From: Butyrivibrio sp. WCD3002
GTDB taxonomy: Bacteria > Bacillota > Clostridia > Lachnospirales > Lachnospiraceae
Direction of reading: 5' to 3'
Assembly: GCF_000424265.1 (NCBI RefSeq)
Contig: NZ_AUJO01000001.1
Span: 558,001-622,000, forward strand
DNA: 64,000 bases
Shown here: positions 52,854-62,258 of the stretch, in pieces
Layout: each line of letters opens with the position of its first letter
Position numbering within the stretch: the stretch's first letter is position 1
Program-made: the position numbers and the translations under genes
Notes under the pieces: generated by a model
The model's database searches: none
What the model was told of the DNA's origin: nothing
What the model saw: only the letters and a program-made list of their open reading frames with translations

Positions 52854-54863
52854 TTAGGACTCCTTAGCAATAATATTTGCACGGGTCATCAGAAGTCCGA
52901 TGGCTGCATACAGATCCGGATCATCTGAATAGTCCTCTCTAATATCAACTATTGTCTCAGGCTTAACCTGCGCCATGGAAGGCTCGTATTTCACAGACTT
53001 CGTAGGAACATGCTTCACGTAACTTGAGCCATCCGTCTTAATCACCTTATCCGCAGGCAAAAGCTCCAGCAGAACCTTTTCAAGTGCATCACCTATTATG
53101 GGTTTACTTAAATAGTCCTCAAATCCGGAGTTCCTGTAAACCTCTCTCGCACCGGAAAATGCATTTGCTGTCAAAACTACACAGGGCTTGTTGCAGTTAG
53201 GAGATTTTTCATTACTTCTTAATCTCCAGAGCATTTCCATACCATCCATGCCCGGCATCCGGTGGTCTATCAGGAGTAGATCAAATTCTTGCTCATCACA
53301 TATCTTAAGAGCCTCCTTACCGCTTGTCGCAGTAACAATCTGAATCTTTGTATCCTGAATAAGACTCTTAGTAACCACAAGGTTGATCTCATTGTCATCG
53401 ACAATAAGAATCTTAGCTTCAGGAGCTTCAAAGAGCTGTCTGTAATTATCCTCGCTCTTGATCAGCTTTTCATAGGTCTCATGGAAATCGCCTATAGGAT
53501 CCCAGCTTCTTGTCTCCTGCTGAACAACAAATGAAAAGGTTGAGCCCTTTCCATACTCGCTTCGAACCATCAGCTCCGAATTCATCATAGCAAGAAGCTT
53601 TTGAACGATACTCATTCCAAGTCCGGTTCCCTCGACGTTACGGTTTCTCACTTCCTCAAGTCTTTCGAAAGGACTGAAGAGCCTTGTCATATCTTCATCT
53701 CTTATACCGATACCGGTGTCTGAAACCGAGATTTTTAGACCTATCGTTCCGTTTATATCAAGACGACCGCTGGATGAATAATCAACATCCATGTGTATAG
53801 AGCCCTTCTCTGTATACTTAATGGCGTTAGTAAGAATATTAAGAATAATCTGTTTAAGTCTTACGTTATCACCATAGAGAAGGTGCGGCATCTCCTCGTT
53901 TACAGTTATCTGTAGGTCCAGTCCCTTGTTTCTGGCTCTCTCATCAACCATGCTGATAAGCTCTGCAATGGTTCCGGCAAGATCATATTCCACATTGTAG
54001 AGTTCCATTTTTTCTGCTTCTATCTTGGAAAAATCAAGGACATCATTTATCAGTGAAAGCAATGTGTTGCCGGCACTTTTTATGTTATGCGAATACTTAA
54101 GCAGATTGTCATCATCATATTCTCTGATGATCAGCTCATTCATTCCCAAAATAGCATTTATGGGAGTTCTGATTTCATGAGACATCTGCGAAAGGAACTG
54201 GCTCTTTGCGCTGTTTGCCGCTATAGCCTCCGCCTCTGCTTCGGCAGCCTTTTCACTAAGCTGCTCTAACTCTGCGTTATTAAGGGCCATACTAATCCTC
54301 AGCTTCTGAATGAGTACAGCGACTATTCCGGATACTATAAGTGATGTAAATATCTGGAAAACATCCCTTGAATAAAAAAATGACACCTTATTTATTACTA
54401 CTAACAGACAGAAAACAGCGCTGAGTGAAAGATCAAATAAAATATAAATCTTCAGCTTATCTATATAAATCGCAACAAATATAATCAAAAAGAACGGAAA
54501 TAGTACAGACGGCGTTTCAGCTCCCGCAGACATTGCATCAATTAAAATACATCCAAGATACAATATTCCATAGGCTATAAGGCTTTCGCGCCTGCATGCC
54601 TTAAATGATAGCTTTTTATTTACAAGTATCTGATTTGTTATAAAGAAAACAATGATAAATGCAAATAGAAGGTAATAAAGAGAGTGGATAATAAATCCTC
54701 TTATTATTACCTTCGAAATTATAATCATGGCTAAAAAGATGGCCGCTACTACGATGGACATCTTTCTTTGAACTGACATATTCGTTTTTACGATATCTTT
54801 TTCACAGAGCTCAAAGTATCGGTCTTCCTTACTCTTATACTCTGCGAGGACCTCATGTATCAT
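52854..54863 (-). CDS. Membrane hybrid histidine kinase (HisKA-HATPase-REC)
   Basis: The 669-residue kinase has about six transmembrane segments at 35-190 with almost no extracellular domain, like a membrane-embedded sensor. HisKA has QMSHEIRTPINAILGMNE with the phospho-His. HATPase motifs are LNILTNAIKYTEKG, DTGIGI and GTGLGMSIV. A receiver with LIDHRMPGMDG follows. There is no HPt; the next gene supplies it. The AAAGGGGG ribosome binding site is clear. Confidence 0.92.
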   Translation of the reverse strand: MIHEVLAEYKSKEDRYFELCEKDIVKTNMSVQRKMSIVVAAIFLAMIIISKVIIRGFIIHSLYYLLFAFIIVFFITNQILVNKKLSFKACRRESLIAYGILYLGCILIDAMSAGAETPSVLFPFFLIIFVAIYIDKLKIYILFDLSLSAVFCLLVVINKVSFFYSRDVFQIFTSLIVSGIVAVLIQKLRISMALNNAELEQLSEKAAEAEAEAIAANSAKSQFLSQMSHEIRTPINAILGMNELIIREYDDDNLLKYSHNIKSAGNTLLSLINDVLDFSKIEAEKMELYNVEYDLAGTIAELISMVDERARNKGLDLQITVNEEMPHLLYGDNVRLKQIILNILTNAIKYTEKGSIHMDVDYSSSGRLDINGTIGLKISVSDTGIGIRDEDMTRLFSPFERLEEVRNRNVEGTGLGMSIVQKLLAMMNSELMVRSEYGKGSTFSFVVQQETRSWDPIGDFHETYEKLIKSEDNYRQLFEAPEAKILIVDDNEINLVVTKSLIQDTKIQIVTATSGKEALKICDEQEFDLLLIDHRMPGMDGMEMLWRLRSNEKSPNCNKPCVVLTANAFSGAREVYRNSGFEDYLSKPIIGDALEKVLLELLPADKVIKTDGSSYVKHVPTKSVKYEPSMAQVKPETIVDIREDYSDDPDLYAAIGLLMTRANIIAKES

Positions 54864-54892
54864 AAGGTTTCCCCCTTTATATGTCTGTTCAA

Positions 54893-54921
54893 ATCATAAC
54901 AATTGTCATATTTAATTACAA
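54893..54921 (-). promoter_or_regulatory. Promoter of the three-gene phosphorelay operon
   Basis: On the - strand TTGTAA and TATGAT are separated by 17 bp, with TG one base before the -10. It ends about 30 bp upstream of the kinase ATG. Confidence 0.6.
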
Positions 54922-54957
54922 TGAACTAATTATAAAAAAAAGCTAAATAATTAACTA

Positions 54958-56022
54958 TCACTTCTTATCTTCTGTGCTGTTGTTTTTCACCTCCGGCTGC
55001 TGTGTAAATACAGGCTGAGACTGCTGTGTCTGCTGCGGCTGCATGTTCTGATACATCATAGGATTCTTTGCCATTTTCTCAGCTCTTTTCTTTTTTGCCT
55101 TCTTATCGCAAATCTTAACTATAATTATAACAATTATCAAAATAACGATAAGAACGATAAGTGTAGGTATATGTGTAATGATTGCAAGAAGAAGCGCTTC
55201 AAAGAATGCAACTACAGCTGCAAAGTTTTCTACAAAGCCTTCTCCTGCTTTCTCCCAGAAGGTCTTTGGAGCATCCGGCGTATATTCAATAACTTCATCG
55301 ATTGACATCTCAACAGTACTGTAGCTTACCTGATTATCAAAGGTTCGAAGCTGTGACTCCATGGATTCAAGCTGATACTGAACGTCAGTGAGCTTATCCT
55401 GTATTGTTATGATATCCTCAACTGATTCAGCCTTTTCCATAAGAGTAAGAAGCTGATCCTGCTCCTTAAGAAGTGCCTTTTTATGGCCCTCAAGATCCGC
55501 ATAGGTAAGAGTAACGTCCTTGACACTCCTGTTCTGGCTCTTAATATGACTCTTCTCATCAACAGAGCTCATAAAGCCGTCAAGCTTGGCTTCGGGAATT
55601 CTGAGAGTAAGCGATCCGTATCTCTCACTTCTTGAGTTGTAGCTGTTATTATTTATATTTTCACTTTCAATATATCCACCAAGCTGCTCTGTCTTTTCCT
55701 TGATAAACTTTACAAGAGCGTCAAACTCCTGTGTCTCAACGTCAACACTTATGTTTGTAATAAGCTTTCTGGTTGATTTATTGGACTCTGCACTTTCTTC
55801 GGTAATCTCCGTGGCACCATTTGAAGCACTGCCCGGAGCCTCTGCCTCATCATAATACTCAACGGCTTCATCGTTATATAAGCCATCTGAACCAGCATAA
55901 GATTCAGTGGCAGATTCATAGTTTGCACTCTTATTATAAGAGCTGCCACCACATCCCACAGCCAAAACAGCAGTAATGACCGCAAGTGAAATTGATAATT
56001 TCTTTATAATATTCCTTTTCAT
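54958..56022 (-). CDS. DUF4349-domain lipoprotein
   Basis: The 354-residue protein has a lipoprotein signal ending LAVGC, an acidic/Ser linker with EAVEYYDEAEAP, and a DUF4349 core (about 85-240) with KLITNISVDVETQEFDALV and RSERYGSLTLRIPEAKLDGF. A coiled coil follows (LLKEQDQLLTLMEKAESVED). A strong transmembrane segment near residue 290 (IPTLIVLIVILIIVIIIVKI) then leads into a basic Lys/Arg and Gln/Pro tail. It is thus held in the membrane at both ends. The function of DUF4349 is unknown. Confidence 0.88.
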   Translation of the reverse strand: MKRNIIKKLSISLAVITAVLAVGCGGSSYNKSANYESATESYAGSDGLYNDEAVEYYDEAEAPGSASNGATEITEESAESNKSTRKLITNISVDVETQEFDALVKFIKEKTEQLGGYIESENINNNSYNSRSERYGSLTLRIPEAKLDGFMSSVDEKSHIKSQNRSVKDVTLTYADLEGHKKALLKEQDQLLTLMEKAESVEDIITIQDKLTDVQYQLESMESQLRTFDNQVSYSTVEMSIDEVIEYTPDAPKTFWEKAGEGFVENFAAVVAFFEALLLAIITHIPTLIVLIVILIIVIIIVKICDKKAKKKRAEKMAKNPMMYQNMQPQQTQQSQPVFTQQPEVKNNSTEDKK

Positions 56023-56142
56023 AGCTTTAATCCTTCCCCATAAGTAAAATATGATTTACAAATATACGTTAATTATATTACATAAACACGAAGAAAACTA
56101 TATTTATGCATTTTAGGCTTTTTTTGATTATCATCGTTTTCA

Positions 56143-58002
56143 TCATCGGGCTGTACAAAAATATTCACTTAGTGGTCTTAAAAAGCCAGAACGCATGGAA
56201 GGATTTTCCTTAGTCCCCCGAACATAGCTAAGACAAAGCTCTTTCTTTGCTCTTGTCATGGCAACATAGAACATTCGTCTTTCTTCCTCAACGTCAGCTG
56301 CAGAGATACTTCTCCTTGAGGGAATGATTCCCTCATTCAGGTCAGGAATAAAGACATTATCGAATTCAAGACCCTTTGATGCGTGCATTGTCATAATTTT
56401 TACGCCTTCTTTATTTACAAAGTCTGTATTCTTTGAAATTTCCTTGATTTTTTCCTGCTCCTTAAGATACTCTTCAAATTCACTGTATTCTTCAAATCCT
56501 CTGCACTGCTCCATCAGGTCATCAAGATCCTTCATTACCTCATCAAGCCTTGCCTTATCAGATAAATATTTGTCCTTTAGGTATTTGTTAAAGCCAAGTA
56601 CGTTTCTGATATAATGAATTGCCAGATACGGCCTTAAGGAGCGTATCATTCTTACATCCCTCTCAAGCTTTTTTACTGAATCTGCCGTACTCATTCTCCC
56701 TTTTTTCACAAAATAGGCTGCAAGCTTTGATAGCTCCACGGTATCATCAGTAAGGCTCTCTCTTGTAATATATCTTACAGGCTTATTCATTATCTTTAGG
56801 AAATCACTTCTTTTAAATCCGTTATTAGAAAATCTCAGATAGGATATTACATCACTCACTCCATTCTTCTCGTAAAAAAGCGTTATGCGCTCCCTATAGG
56901 AGCATGGAATATCTCTGTTTATAAGATATTTCGCCATTGCGGTCGCTTCGGTATTAGTTCTGAAAATAATCGCTGTATTCTTCAGACTTAGATTCTTTAG
57001 TTTGTCTGCAATATAACTATACTCAGAGTCTTTATCCTCGAAGGTAAGCCCCGTTATATTTCCTCTATTCTGGCTGCCTGCCTTAATGTCCTTCTTAAAT
57101 CTGATATTGTTTTCATCTATTACCTTAAGACTTCCTTCTAATATTTCTTTAGAGCATCTGTAATTAACATCCAACAGAATTTCCTTTGGCATATAGAAAT
57201 GCTTCTTAAAATCCAGCATAAATTCAGGTCTTGAACCTCTAAATCCATATATGGACTGATCATCATCCCCCACCACAAAAAGATTCTCTCTTTTTCCCGC
57301 AAGAAGCTTTACTACCTCAAATTGCATTCTGTTAATATCCTGATATTCATCAATCAGAATATATTTAAATTTGTCCTGCCAAAGCCTTAAGACATCACGG
57401 TTGCTGCTAAGCAGGTCATGGCACATCAGCACCATATCATCAAAGTCAATTAATGACTGTTCCTTCATTAAACTTCTGTATTCTTTGAAAATATTAGGAA
57501 AATACTCCCTAAGCGGCACATCCTTGGATGCCTGCTCAGGTCCTGCTCCGTCATTCTTAACCCTTGAAATTTCTGATAAAAGCAGCTTTATAGTCTCTTT
57601 ATCATAGTCAACGGATTTATGGTTTATCTTTTCCCTCGCCTGTAAATCCTTAAGAATGTGCCCAAGACAATTATATTTGTCAGCTTCGCGCATAATGGTA
57701 ACAGTATTATTAGTCCTGCTTCCGCTTTGCTGTAATATTTGATAAAAACATGAGTGGAATGTTCCAAAGAGAACCTCTGGATACATGGAATTTGTTTCTT
57801 TGGTAAATCGTTGCTGCATCTCGATTGCTGCAGCCTTGGTAAAGGTTATTACCAGAATACTTCCGGGACTTACGCCTTTTTCAATAAGTCGTATTACCCG
57901 TTTTATTATTACGAAGGTCTTACCGCTTCCCGGTCCTGCTATGACACAGGCAGCACCCTCTCCGTGCTCTATGGCACGGAGCTGTGCGGGATTACCTGTC
58001 AT
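56143..58002 (-). CDS. UvrD/Rep-family superfamily 1 DNA helicase
   Basis: This ATP-driven 3'-5' helicase probably works in repair or replication restart. From ATG 58002 it is 619 residues, somewhat shorter than PcrA (about 720). Motifs: Walker A GPGSGKTF, motif Ia ILVITFTKAAAIEMQQR, Walker B LIDEYQDINRMQ, GDDDQSIYGFRGS, VMTMHASKGLEFDNVF and EEERRMFYVAMTRAK. The PcrA C-terminal Tudor-like domain is absent. The in-frame TTG at 58017 overlaps gltX; ATG 58002 follows the gltX stop directly. Confidence 0.92.
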   Translation of the reverse strand: MTGNPAQLRAIEHGEGAACVIAGPGSGKTFVIIKRVIRLIEKGVSPGSILVITFTKAAAIEMQQRFTKETNSMYPEVLFGTFHSCFYQILQQSGSRTNNTVTIMREADKYNCLGHILKDLQAREKINHKSVDYDKETIKLLLSEISRVKNDGAGPEQASKDVPLREYFPNIFKEYRSLMKEQSLIDFDDMVLMCHDLLSSNRDVLRLWQDKFKYILIDEYQDINRMQFEVVKLLAGKRENLFVVGDDDQSIYGFRGSRPEFMLDFKKHFYMPKEILLDVNYRCSKEILEGSLKVIDENNIRFKKDIKAGSQNRGNITGLTFEDKDSEYSYIADKLKNLSLKNTAIIFRTNTEATAMAKYLINRDIPCSYRERITLFYEKNGVSDVISYLRFSNNGFKRSDFLKIMNKPVRYITRESLTDDTVELSKLAAYFVKKGRMSTADSVKKLERDVRMIRSLRPYLAIHYIRNVLGFNKYLKDKYLSDKARLDEVMKDLDDLMEQCRGFEEYSEFEEYLKEQEKIKEISKNTDFVNKEGVKIMTMHASKGLEFDNVFIPDLNEGIIPSRRSISAADVEEERRMFYVAMTRAKKELCLSYVRGTKENPSMRSGFLRPLSEYFCTAR

Positions 58003-58003
58003 T

Positions 58004-59461
58004 TTATTTTGCTTCAAGCTTTTCGATAGCCTTGTTAAGTCTGTCTAAGGTCTCTTCCTTGCCGATTACTTCCATAAGCTCGGTAGCTCCGCAGGGTGTC
58101 ATAGCTTTTCCTGAAAGAGCGATACGGATAGGCCAGAGAACATATCCGTTCTTGTATTCCTTAGCCTTAATGTAATCCTGAAGTGCAGCATAGAGTGCAT
58201 CATTGCTGTAATCTGTCTGTGCCTCAAGTATAGGCTTAAGATCCTTAAGAACTGCAAGAGATGACTCCTCATCGGTCTTCATCTTCTTGTGCTTGTAGAT
58301 TTCTGTTTCGTAGGCTGGAACTTCTTCGAAGAAATCTATCATTTCTGCTATATCAGGCCATATCTCGATTCTGGTCTTGATCATAGCTGCGATCTTGGTA
58401 AAATCAAGATCCTTTTTAATTACTTCCTTCATATAGGGAAGTGCAAGCTCATAGAACTTATTATCATCCATGGCCTTAAGATATTCGCCGTTCATCCAGC
58501 GAAGCTTTGTGTAATCAAAAACTGCGGGAGACTTATTTATACGCATGTAATCGAACTTCTCCACAAGCTCCTTAAGACTCATGATCTCAGTATTGTCATC
58601 AGGTGACCAACCAAGCAGTGCTACAAAGTTTACAACTGTCTCAGGAAGGAAGCCCTGCTCGATAAGATCTTCAAATGAAGAATGTCCGCTTCTCTTACTG
58701 AGCTTATGATGATCCTCATCAGTGATCAGAGGGCAATGGATGTACTTCGGTACTTCCCATCCAAATGCATCATAGAGTCTGTTGTACTTAGGTGATGAAG
58801 AAATATACTCGTTACCTCTTACAACATGTGTGATGCCCATAAGGTGATCATCAACTACATTTGCAAAATTGTATGTAGGATATCCGTCAGACTTGATAAG
58901 TACCATATCATCAAGCTCTGAATTATCAACAGTGATATCGCCGTAAAGCTCATCATGGAAGGTTGTGGAACCCTCTCTGGGATTGTTCTGACGTATAACA
59001 TAAGGCATACCTGCCGCAAGGTTTGCTTCAACCTCTTCCTTACTAAGGTTCAGGCAGTGCTTATCGTATACACTTACTTCTTTTCCATCGATAACCTGAG
59101 TGAGTGTAGCAAGTCTTTCAGGAGTACAGAAGCAGTAATATGCCTCTCCCTTATCAACAAGCTCCTTGGCATACTTAAGATATATGCCTTCCTTCTGTCT
59201 GTCACTCTGAACATAAGGACCTACGCCCTTATCCTTATCGGGACCTTCATCATGAACAAGACCTGCAGACTCAAGGGTACGATAAATTATTTCTGTAGCA
59301 CCCTCAACATAACGCTCCTGGTCTGTGTCCTCGATTCTTAAAATAAAGTCGCCTCCGTCATGCTTAGCAATAAGATAAGCATAGAGAGCTGTTCTTAAAT
59401 TACCGACATGCATCCTTCCTGTAGGGCTGGGAGCATATCTTGTTCTAATCTTCTGTGCCAT
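58004..59461 (-). CDS. gltX: Glutamate-tRNA ligase
   Basis: GltX charges tRNA(Glu) (and, where GatCAB exists, tRNA(Gln)). The 485-residue class I synthetase has the HIGH-type motif [17 protein letters not shown] near 11-27 and the KMSKS-type motif [10 protein letters not shown] near 250. The C-terminal helical anticodon-binding domain is complete. It is 18 bp after feoA. Confidence 0.96.
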   Translation of the reverse strand: MAQKIRTRYAPSPTGRMHVGNLRTALYAYLIAKHDGGDFILRIEDTDQERYVEGATEIIYRTLESAGLVHDEGPDKDKGVGPYVQSDRQKEGIYLKYAKELVDKGEAYYCFCTPERLATLTQVIDGKEVSVYDKHCLNLSKEEVEANLAAGMPYVIRQNNPREGSTTFHDELYGDITVDNSELDDMVLIKSDGYPTYNFANVVDDHLMGITHVVRGNEYISSSPKYNRLYDAFGWEVPKYIHCPLITDEDHHKLSKRSGHSSFEDLIEQGFLPETVVNFVALLGWSPDDNTEIMSLKELVEKFDYMRINKSPAVFDYTKLRWMNGEYLKAMDDNKFYELALPYMKEVIKKDLDFTKIAAMIKTRIEIWPDIAEMIDFFEEVPAYETEIYKHKKMKTDEESSLAVLKDLKPILEAQTDYSNDALYAALQDYIKAKEYKNGYVLWPIRIALSGKAMTPCGATELMEVIGKEETLDRLNKAIEKLEAK

Positions 59462-59479
59462 AATCTCTCCAATATTTAA

Positions 59480-59728
59480 TTACATAACTTCCGAAAACTC
59501 TTTTTTCTCAAATTCCACTATTATTCCGGAAGCTAAGTTTCTACATAATGCAATCTGTTTCTTACCTAACTGAATGATAAGACCGCCATGTTCTTTTTTA
59601 CCAATTACCTTAATATGGGAACCATCGGTAACTCCGATTGACTTAAGTCTCATTTGAAAGACAGATTGTTCGACGTTCATTCCTTTGACAAGGTAAACGC
59701 CATTCTTTTCCCCGTCAATAAGTGTCAT
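59480..59728 (-). CDS. feoA: FeoA-domain protein
   Basis: The 82-residue protein is a single SH3-like FeoA domain (QMRLKSIGVTDGSHIKVIGK, then LIIQLGKKQIALCRNLASGI). FeoA normally assists the ferrous iron transporter FeoB, but no feoB is here. It lies directly before gltX, so its role in this organism is unclear. Confidence 0.85.
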   Translation of the reverse strand: MTLIDGEKNGVYLVKGMNVEQSVFQMRLKSIGVTDGSHIKVIGKKEHGGLIIQLGKKQIALCRNLASGIIVEFEKKEFSEVM

Positions 59729-59773
59729 ATAAAACCTCTAAATAAAAAGTAAATATTTTAGTACAACTATCGA

Positions 59774-59802
59774 ATTATATACCAGCATTACATTAATGAA
59801 AA
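59774..59802 (-). promoter_or_regulatory. Promoter of feoA-gltX-helicase
   Basis: On the - strand TTTTCA and TATAAT are separated by 17 bp, about 45 bp upstream of feoA. Confidence 0.5.
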
Positions 59803-59837
59803 GAGCATCGCTTTAATGCGATAAAGTATACTGATAT

Positions 59838-60761
59838 TTACTGAGCGATTTCACTATAACACTCGGGTCTTCTATCTCTGAAAAGTCCCCATGAAAGTCT
59901 GTTCATTCTGATTTCATGAAAATCATAAACAGCCATGATAATTTCTTCCGACGAGCTGCTTGCCTGCCTCAGAATATCACCGGTCTCATCCGTCATGAAG
60001 CTGTGTCCGTAGAAATTAAGGGATGAAAGCTGCCCACCGTTTTCCTCAGATGGTGTCACATTTTCAATTCCCACTCTGTTGGCCGCTACAACAGGAATAA
60101 TATTTGCTGCCGAATGTCCTTGCATTGTTCTCTGCCAGTGTCCTGAACTGTCTACATTTAAAATCGGTTCTGAGCCAATGGCTGTAGGATACAGGATAAT
60201 ATCTGCTCCCTGCAGTGCAAGGCATCTGGCCGTTTCAGGGAACCACTGGTCCCAACAGATTCCAACGCCCACTCTTCCATAGGCTGTCTCAAAAACTATG
60301 AATCCGCTGTCTCCCGGTGTGAAGTAGAATTTTTCCTGATAAAAATGATCATCCGGAATATGAGTCTTTCGGTAAACGCCAAGAATATCACCGTCAGCAT
60401 CGATCATTGCAACGGAATTATACATAACGTTACCCTCACGTTCATAGAAGCTGATAGGCATTACAACGGATAATTCTCTGCAAACATCCCTGAAATGCTG
60501 AACCGCGAGATTCTGTTCGACAGGAGTTGCAAAATCATAGTAATCATAACGTCTTTCCTGGCAAAAATACTGTCTCTCAAAAAGCTCTGATAAAAGAATT
60601 ATCTGTGCTCCCTGGGATGCAGCTTTTCTCACAAGCTTTTCAGCCTTTCTTATATTCTTGTGAACAAGCTCAAGGTCTGATATTTCAGGATCACCATATG
60701 CTTCTTTGCCGCATGCGAACTGTATTGCAGCAACTGTAACCGATGTATTGTCTTTGATCAT
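59838..60761 (-). CDS. aguB: N-carbamoylputrescine amidase
   Basis: AguB hydrolyses N-carbamoylputrescine to putrescine, CO2 and ammonia. The 307-residue nitrilase-family protein has the catalytic triad: Glu in LLSELFER, Lys in YRKTHIPDD, Cys in GVGICWDQWFPE. The Cys context and the neighbour aguA identify the substrate. It lies 15 bp after aguA and has a GGGGAGG ribosome binding site. Confidence 0.95.
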   Translation of the reverse strand: MIKDNTSVTVAAIQFACGKEAYGDPEISDLELVHKNIRKAEKLVRKAASQGAQIILLSELFERQYFCQERRYDYYDFATPVEQNLAVQHFRDVCRELSVVMPISFYEREGNVMYNSVAMIDADGDILGVYRKTHIPDDHFYQEKFYFTPGDSGFIVFETAYGRVGVGICWDQWFPETARCLALQGADIILYPTAIGSEPILNVDSSGHWQRTMQGHSAANIIPVVAANRVGIENVTPSEENGGQLSSLNFYGHSFMTDETGDILRQASSSSEEIIMAVYDFHEIRMNRLSWGLFRDRRPECYSEIAQ

Positions 60762-60776
60762 TTCATCCTCCCCTGA

Positions 60777-61943
60777 TTATTCAAAATTTACTATTTTTCT
60801 CATCATGTTACTTACAGGTGCAGGTATCTGCTGTGTAATGCAATGAATATTGCCACCTCCAAGAAGTATTGCTCTTGAAGCTATTGGAATAACCTTCCTG
60901 TTTTTGCATATTTTAGAAAGAGTTTCAACAGCCCGCTTATCACTTTCTTCATTCACTCCCCCGAATTGCGGAACAAGAACAGCGGTATTTGTAAAATAGA
61001 AATTAGCGTAGCTTGCAGCAAGTCTTTCCCCGGGCTCCCGTTCATCCTCGCCCTCTTCGAAAATATAGTTATCTATATCCTCCTGAGTGCAGGTAACAGG
61101 CGTATCCGGAACATATAACTTATGGATTTTCAAGTGTCTGCCCCTTGCATCAGTGACGCTTTCCAAGTATTCAAGGTCTCTTAAAGACATCTCATACTGA
61201 GGATCTTCTTTATTATCAGTCCATGCAAGAACCACCTCTCCCGGGGCTGTAAATGCACAAACATTATCCACATGCTCATTGGTCTCATCATTATAAATTC
61301 CGAAGGGAAGCCACAAAACCTTCTTAGCTCCAAGGTAATCTTTTAGCTTTTGTTCTATTTCTTCCTTTGAGAGCTTGGGATTACGTCCCTTACTTAAAAG
61401 ACAGCTCTCTGTTACCATAACTGTCCCTTCTCCGTCACAGTGAATTGATCCGCCCTCAAGAACAAAAGGATGAGCATCATAAACATCAATATTAATTGCT
61501 TCGCAAAATTTCTTAGCTACGGCATCGTCTTTATCCCAGCTGGCATAAAGCCCGTCCACTTCTCCACCCCAGGCGTTGAATTCCCAGTCGATTCCACGAA
61601 TATTACCCTTAGGTCCTCTTACGAAGGTGGGTCCCACATCTCTTGCCCAGGAATCATCTGTTTCCATTGGAATTATATTAACATTATCCTTATAAGCGCC
61701 GCAGGCTTCATAAATCATTTCCCTGGCATTATTTATTTCATTTTCGCTTACAAGGACATATAATTTTTCACATTTCACAATTTGTGAAAAGATTTCACAG
61801 AATGCTTTTCTTGCATCATCCTTGTTTTTGCCCCAGCTTCCGGGCCTTTCGGGCCAAATCATCAGTGTACCGTCGTGTATATCGTACTCTGCGGGCATCG
61901 AGTAGCCATCAGTTACGGGAAATACTGCATTTCCTAAGTTCAT
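60777..61943 (-). CDS. aguA: Agmatine deiminase
   Basis: AguA converts agmatine to N-carbamoylputrescine and ammonia, feeding AguB. The 388-residue protein of the PAD family has the substrate motifs TDDSWARDVGPTFV, EFNAWGG and VLEGGSIHCDGEGT, and NEHVDNVCAF with the catalytic His. The nucleophile Cys is in GGGNIHCITQQIP near the C-terminus. A hairpin-rich stretch separates it from upp. Confidence 0.96.
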   Translation of the reverse strand: MNLGNAVFPVTDGYSMPAEYDIHDGTLMIWPERPGSWGKNKDDARKAFCEIFSQIVKCEKLYVLVSENEINNAREMIYEACGAYKDNVNIIPMETDDSWARDVGPTFVRGPKGNIRGIDWEFNAWGGEVDGLYASWDKDDAVAKKFCEAINIDVYDAHPFVLEGGSIHCDGEGTVMVTESCLLSKGRNPKLSKEEIEQKLKDYLGAKKVLWLPFGIYNDETNEHVDNVCAFTAPGEVVLAWTDNKEDPQYEMSLRDLEYLESVTDARGRHLKIHKLYVPDTPVTCTQEDIDNYIFEEGEDEREPGERLAASYANFYFTNTAVLVPQFGGVNEESDKRAVETLSKICKNRKVIPIASRAILLGGGNIHCITQQIPAPVSNMMRKIVNFE

Positions 61944-62024
61944 AGTTAAAAATATTCCTTATGATAATTCACAAATTAAACACAATTAAAACACTTTTCC
62001 TTAACTTTTTACATGTAATATAAA

Positions 62025-62048
62025 AAACATCAAGAGATGAACCTCTTG
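62025..62048 (-). terminator. Hairpin with T-run upstream of aguA
   Basis: On the - strand CAAGAG pairs with CTCTTG around GTTCAT, followed by ATG and a T6 run. It lies about 80 bp before the aguA start and after the main upp terminator, so it may be an attenuator in the aguA leader. Confidence 0.55.
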
Positions 62049-62075
62049 AATAACCCCTTCATAAAAAGTAACAAT

Positions 62076-62122
62076 CTGCACTCCGTTTCGGTCGGTGCAG
62101 AGCAATCGTCCCCGGACGATTG
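62076..62122 (-). other. Two adjacent hairpins in the upp-aguA gap
   Basis: On the - strand CAATCGTCC pairs with GGACGATTG (62122-62103). Immediately after it, CTGCAC pairs with GTGCAG (62100-62076), with an inner CCG/CGG. Together with the hairpins at 62155-62190 and 62025-62048 they fill the 61944-62258 gap. I recognise no known RNA family. Confidence 0.5.
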
Positions 62123-62154
62123 GAAACCCCCAAAAACACAAAACACTTTTCTTC

Positions 62155-62190
62155 AAAAAAGCTGGAACTTCCGTGACAAGGTTCCAGCTT
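62155..62190 (-). terminator. Terminator of upp
   Basis: AAGCTGGAAC pairs with GTTCCAGCTT around a 12-nt loop, followed on the - strand by a T6 run. It lies about 70 bp after the upp stop. Confidence 0.8.
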
Positions 62191-62258
62191 TCCTTCATTA
62201 ATCTGATAAAAATTATGAATGCGCCTTGCTGACGCATTCATATTTTAAATCTCACATC

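Noticed and set aside
59803..59837. Small stem GCAT/ATGC after aguB as a terminator
   Set aside because: The stem is only four base pairs and the T-run is short and interrupted.
62001..62241. Two overlapping open frames on the - strand between upp and aguA
   Set aside because: They run through the terminator and hairpins, lack ribosome binding sites, and have no recognisable protein character.
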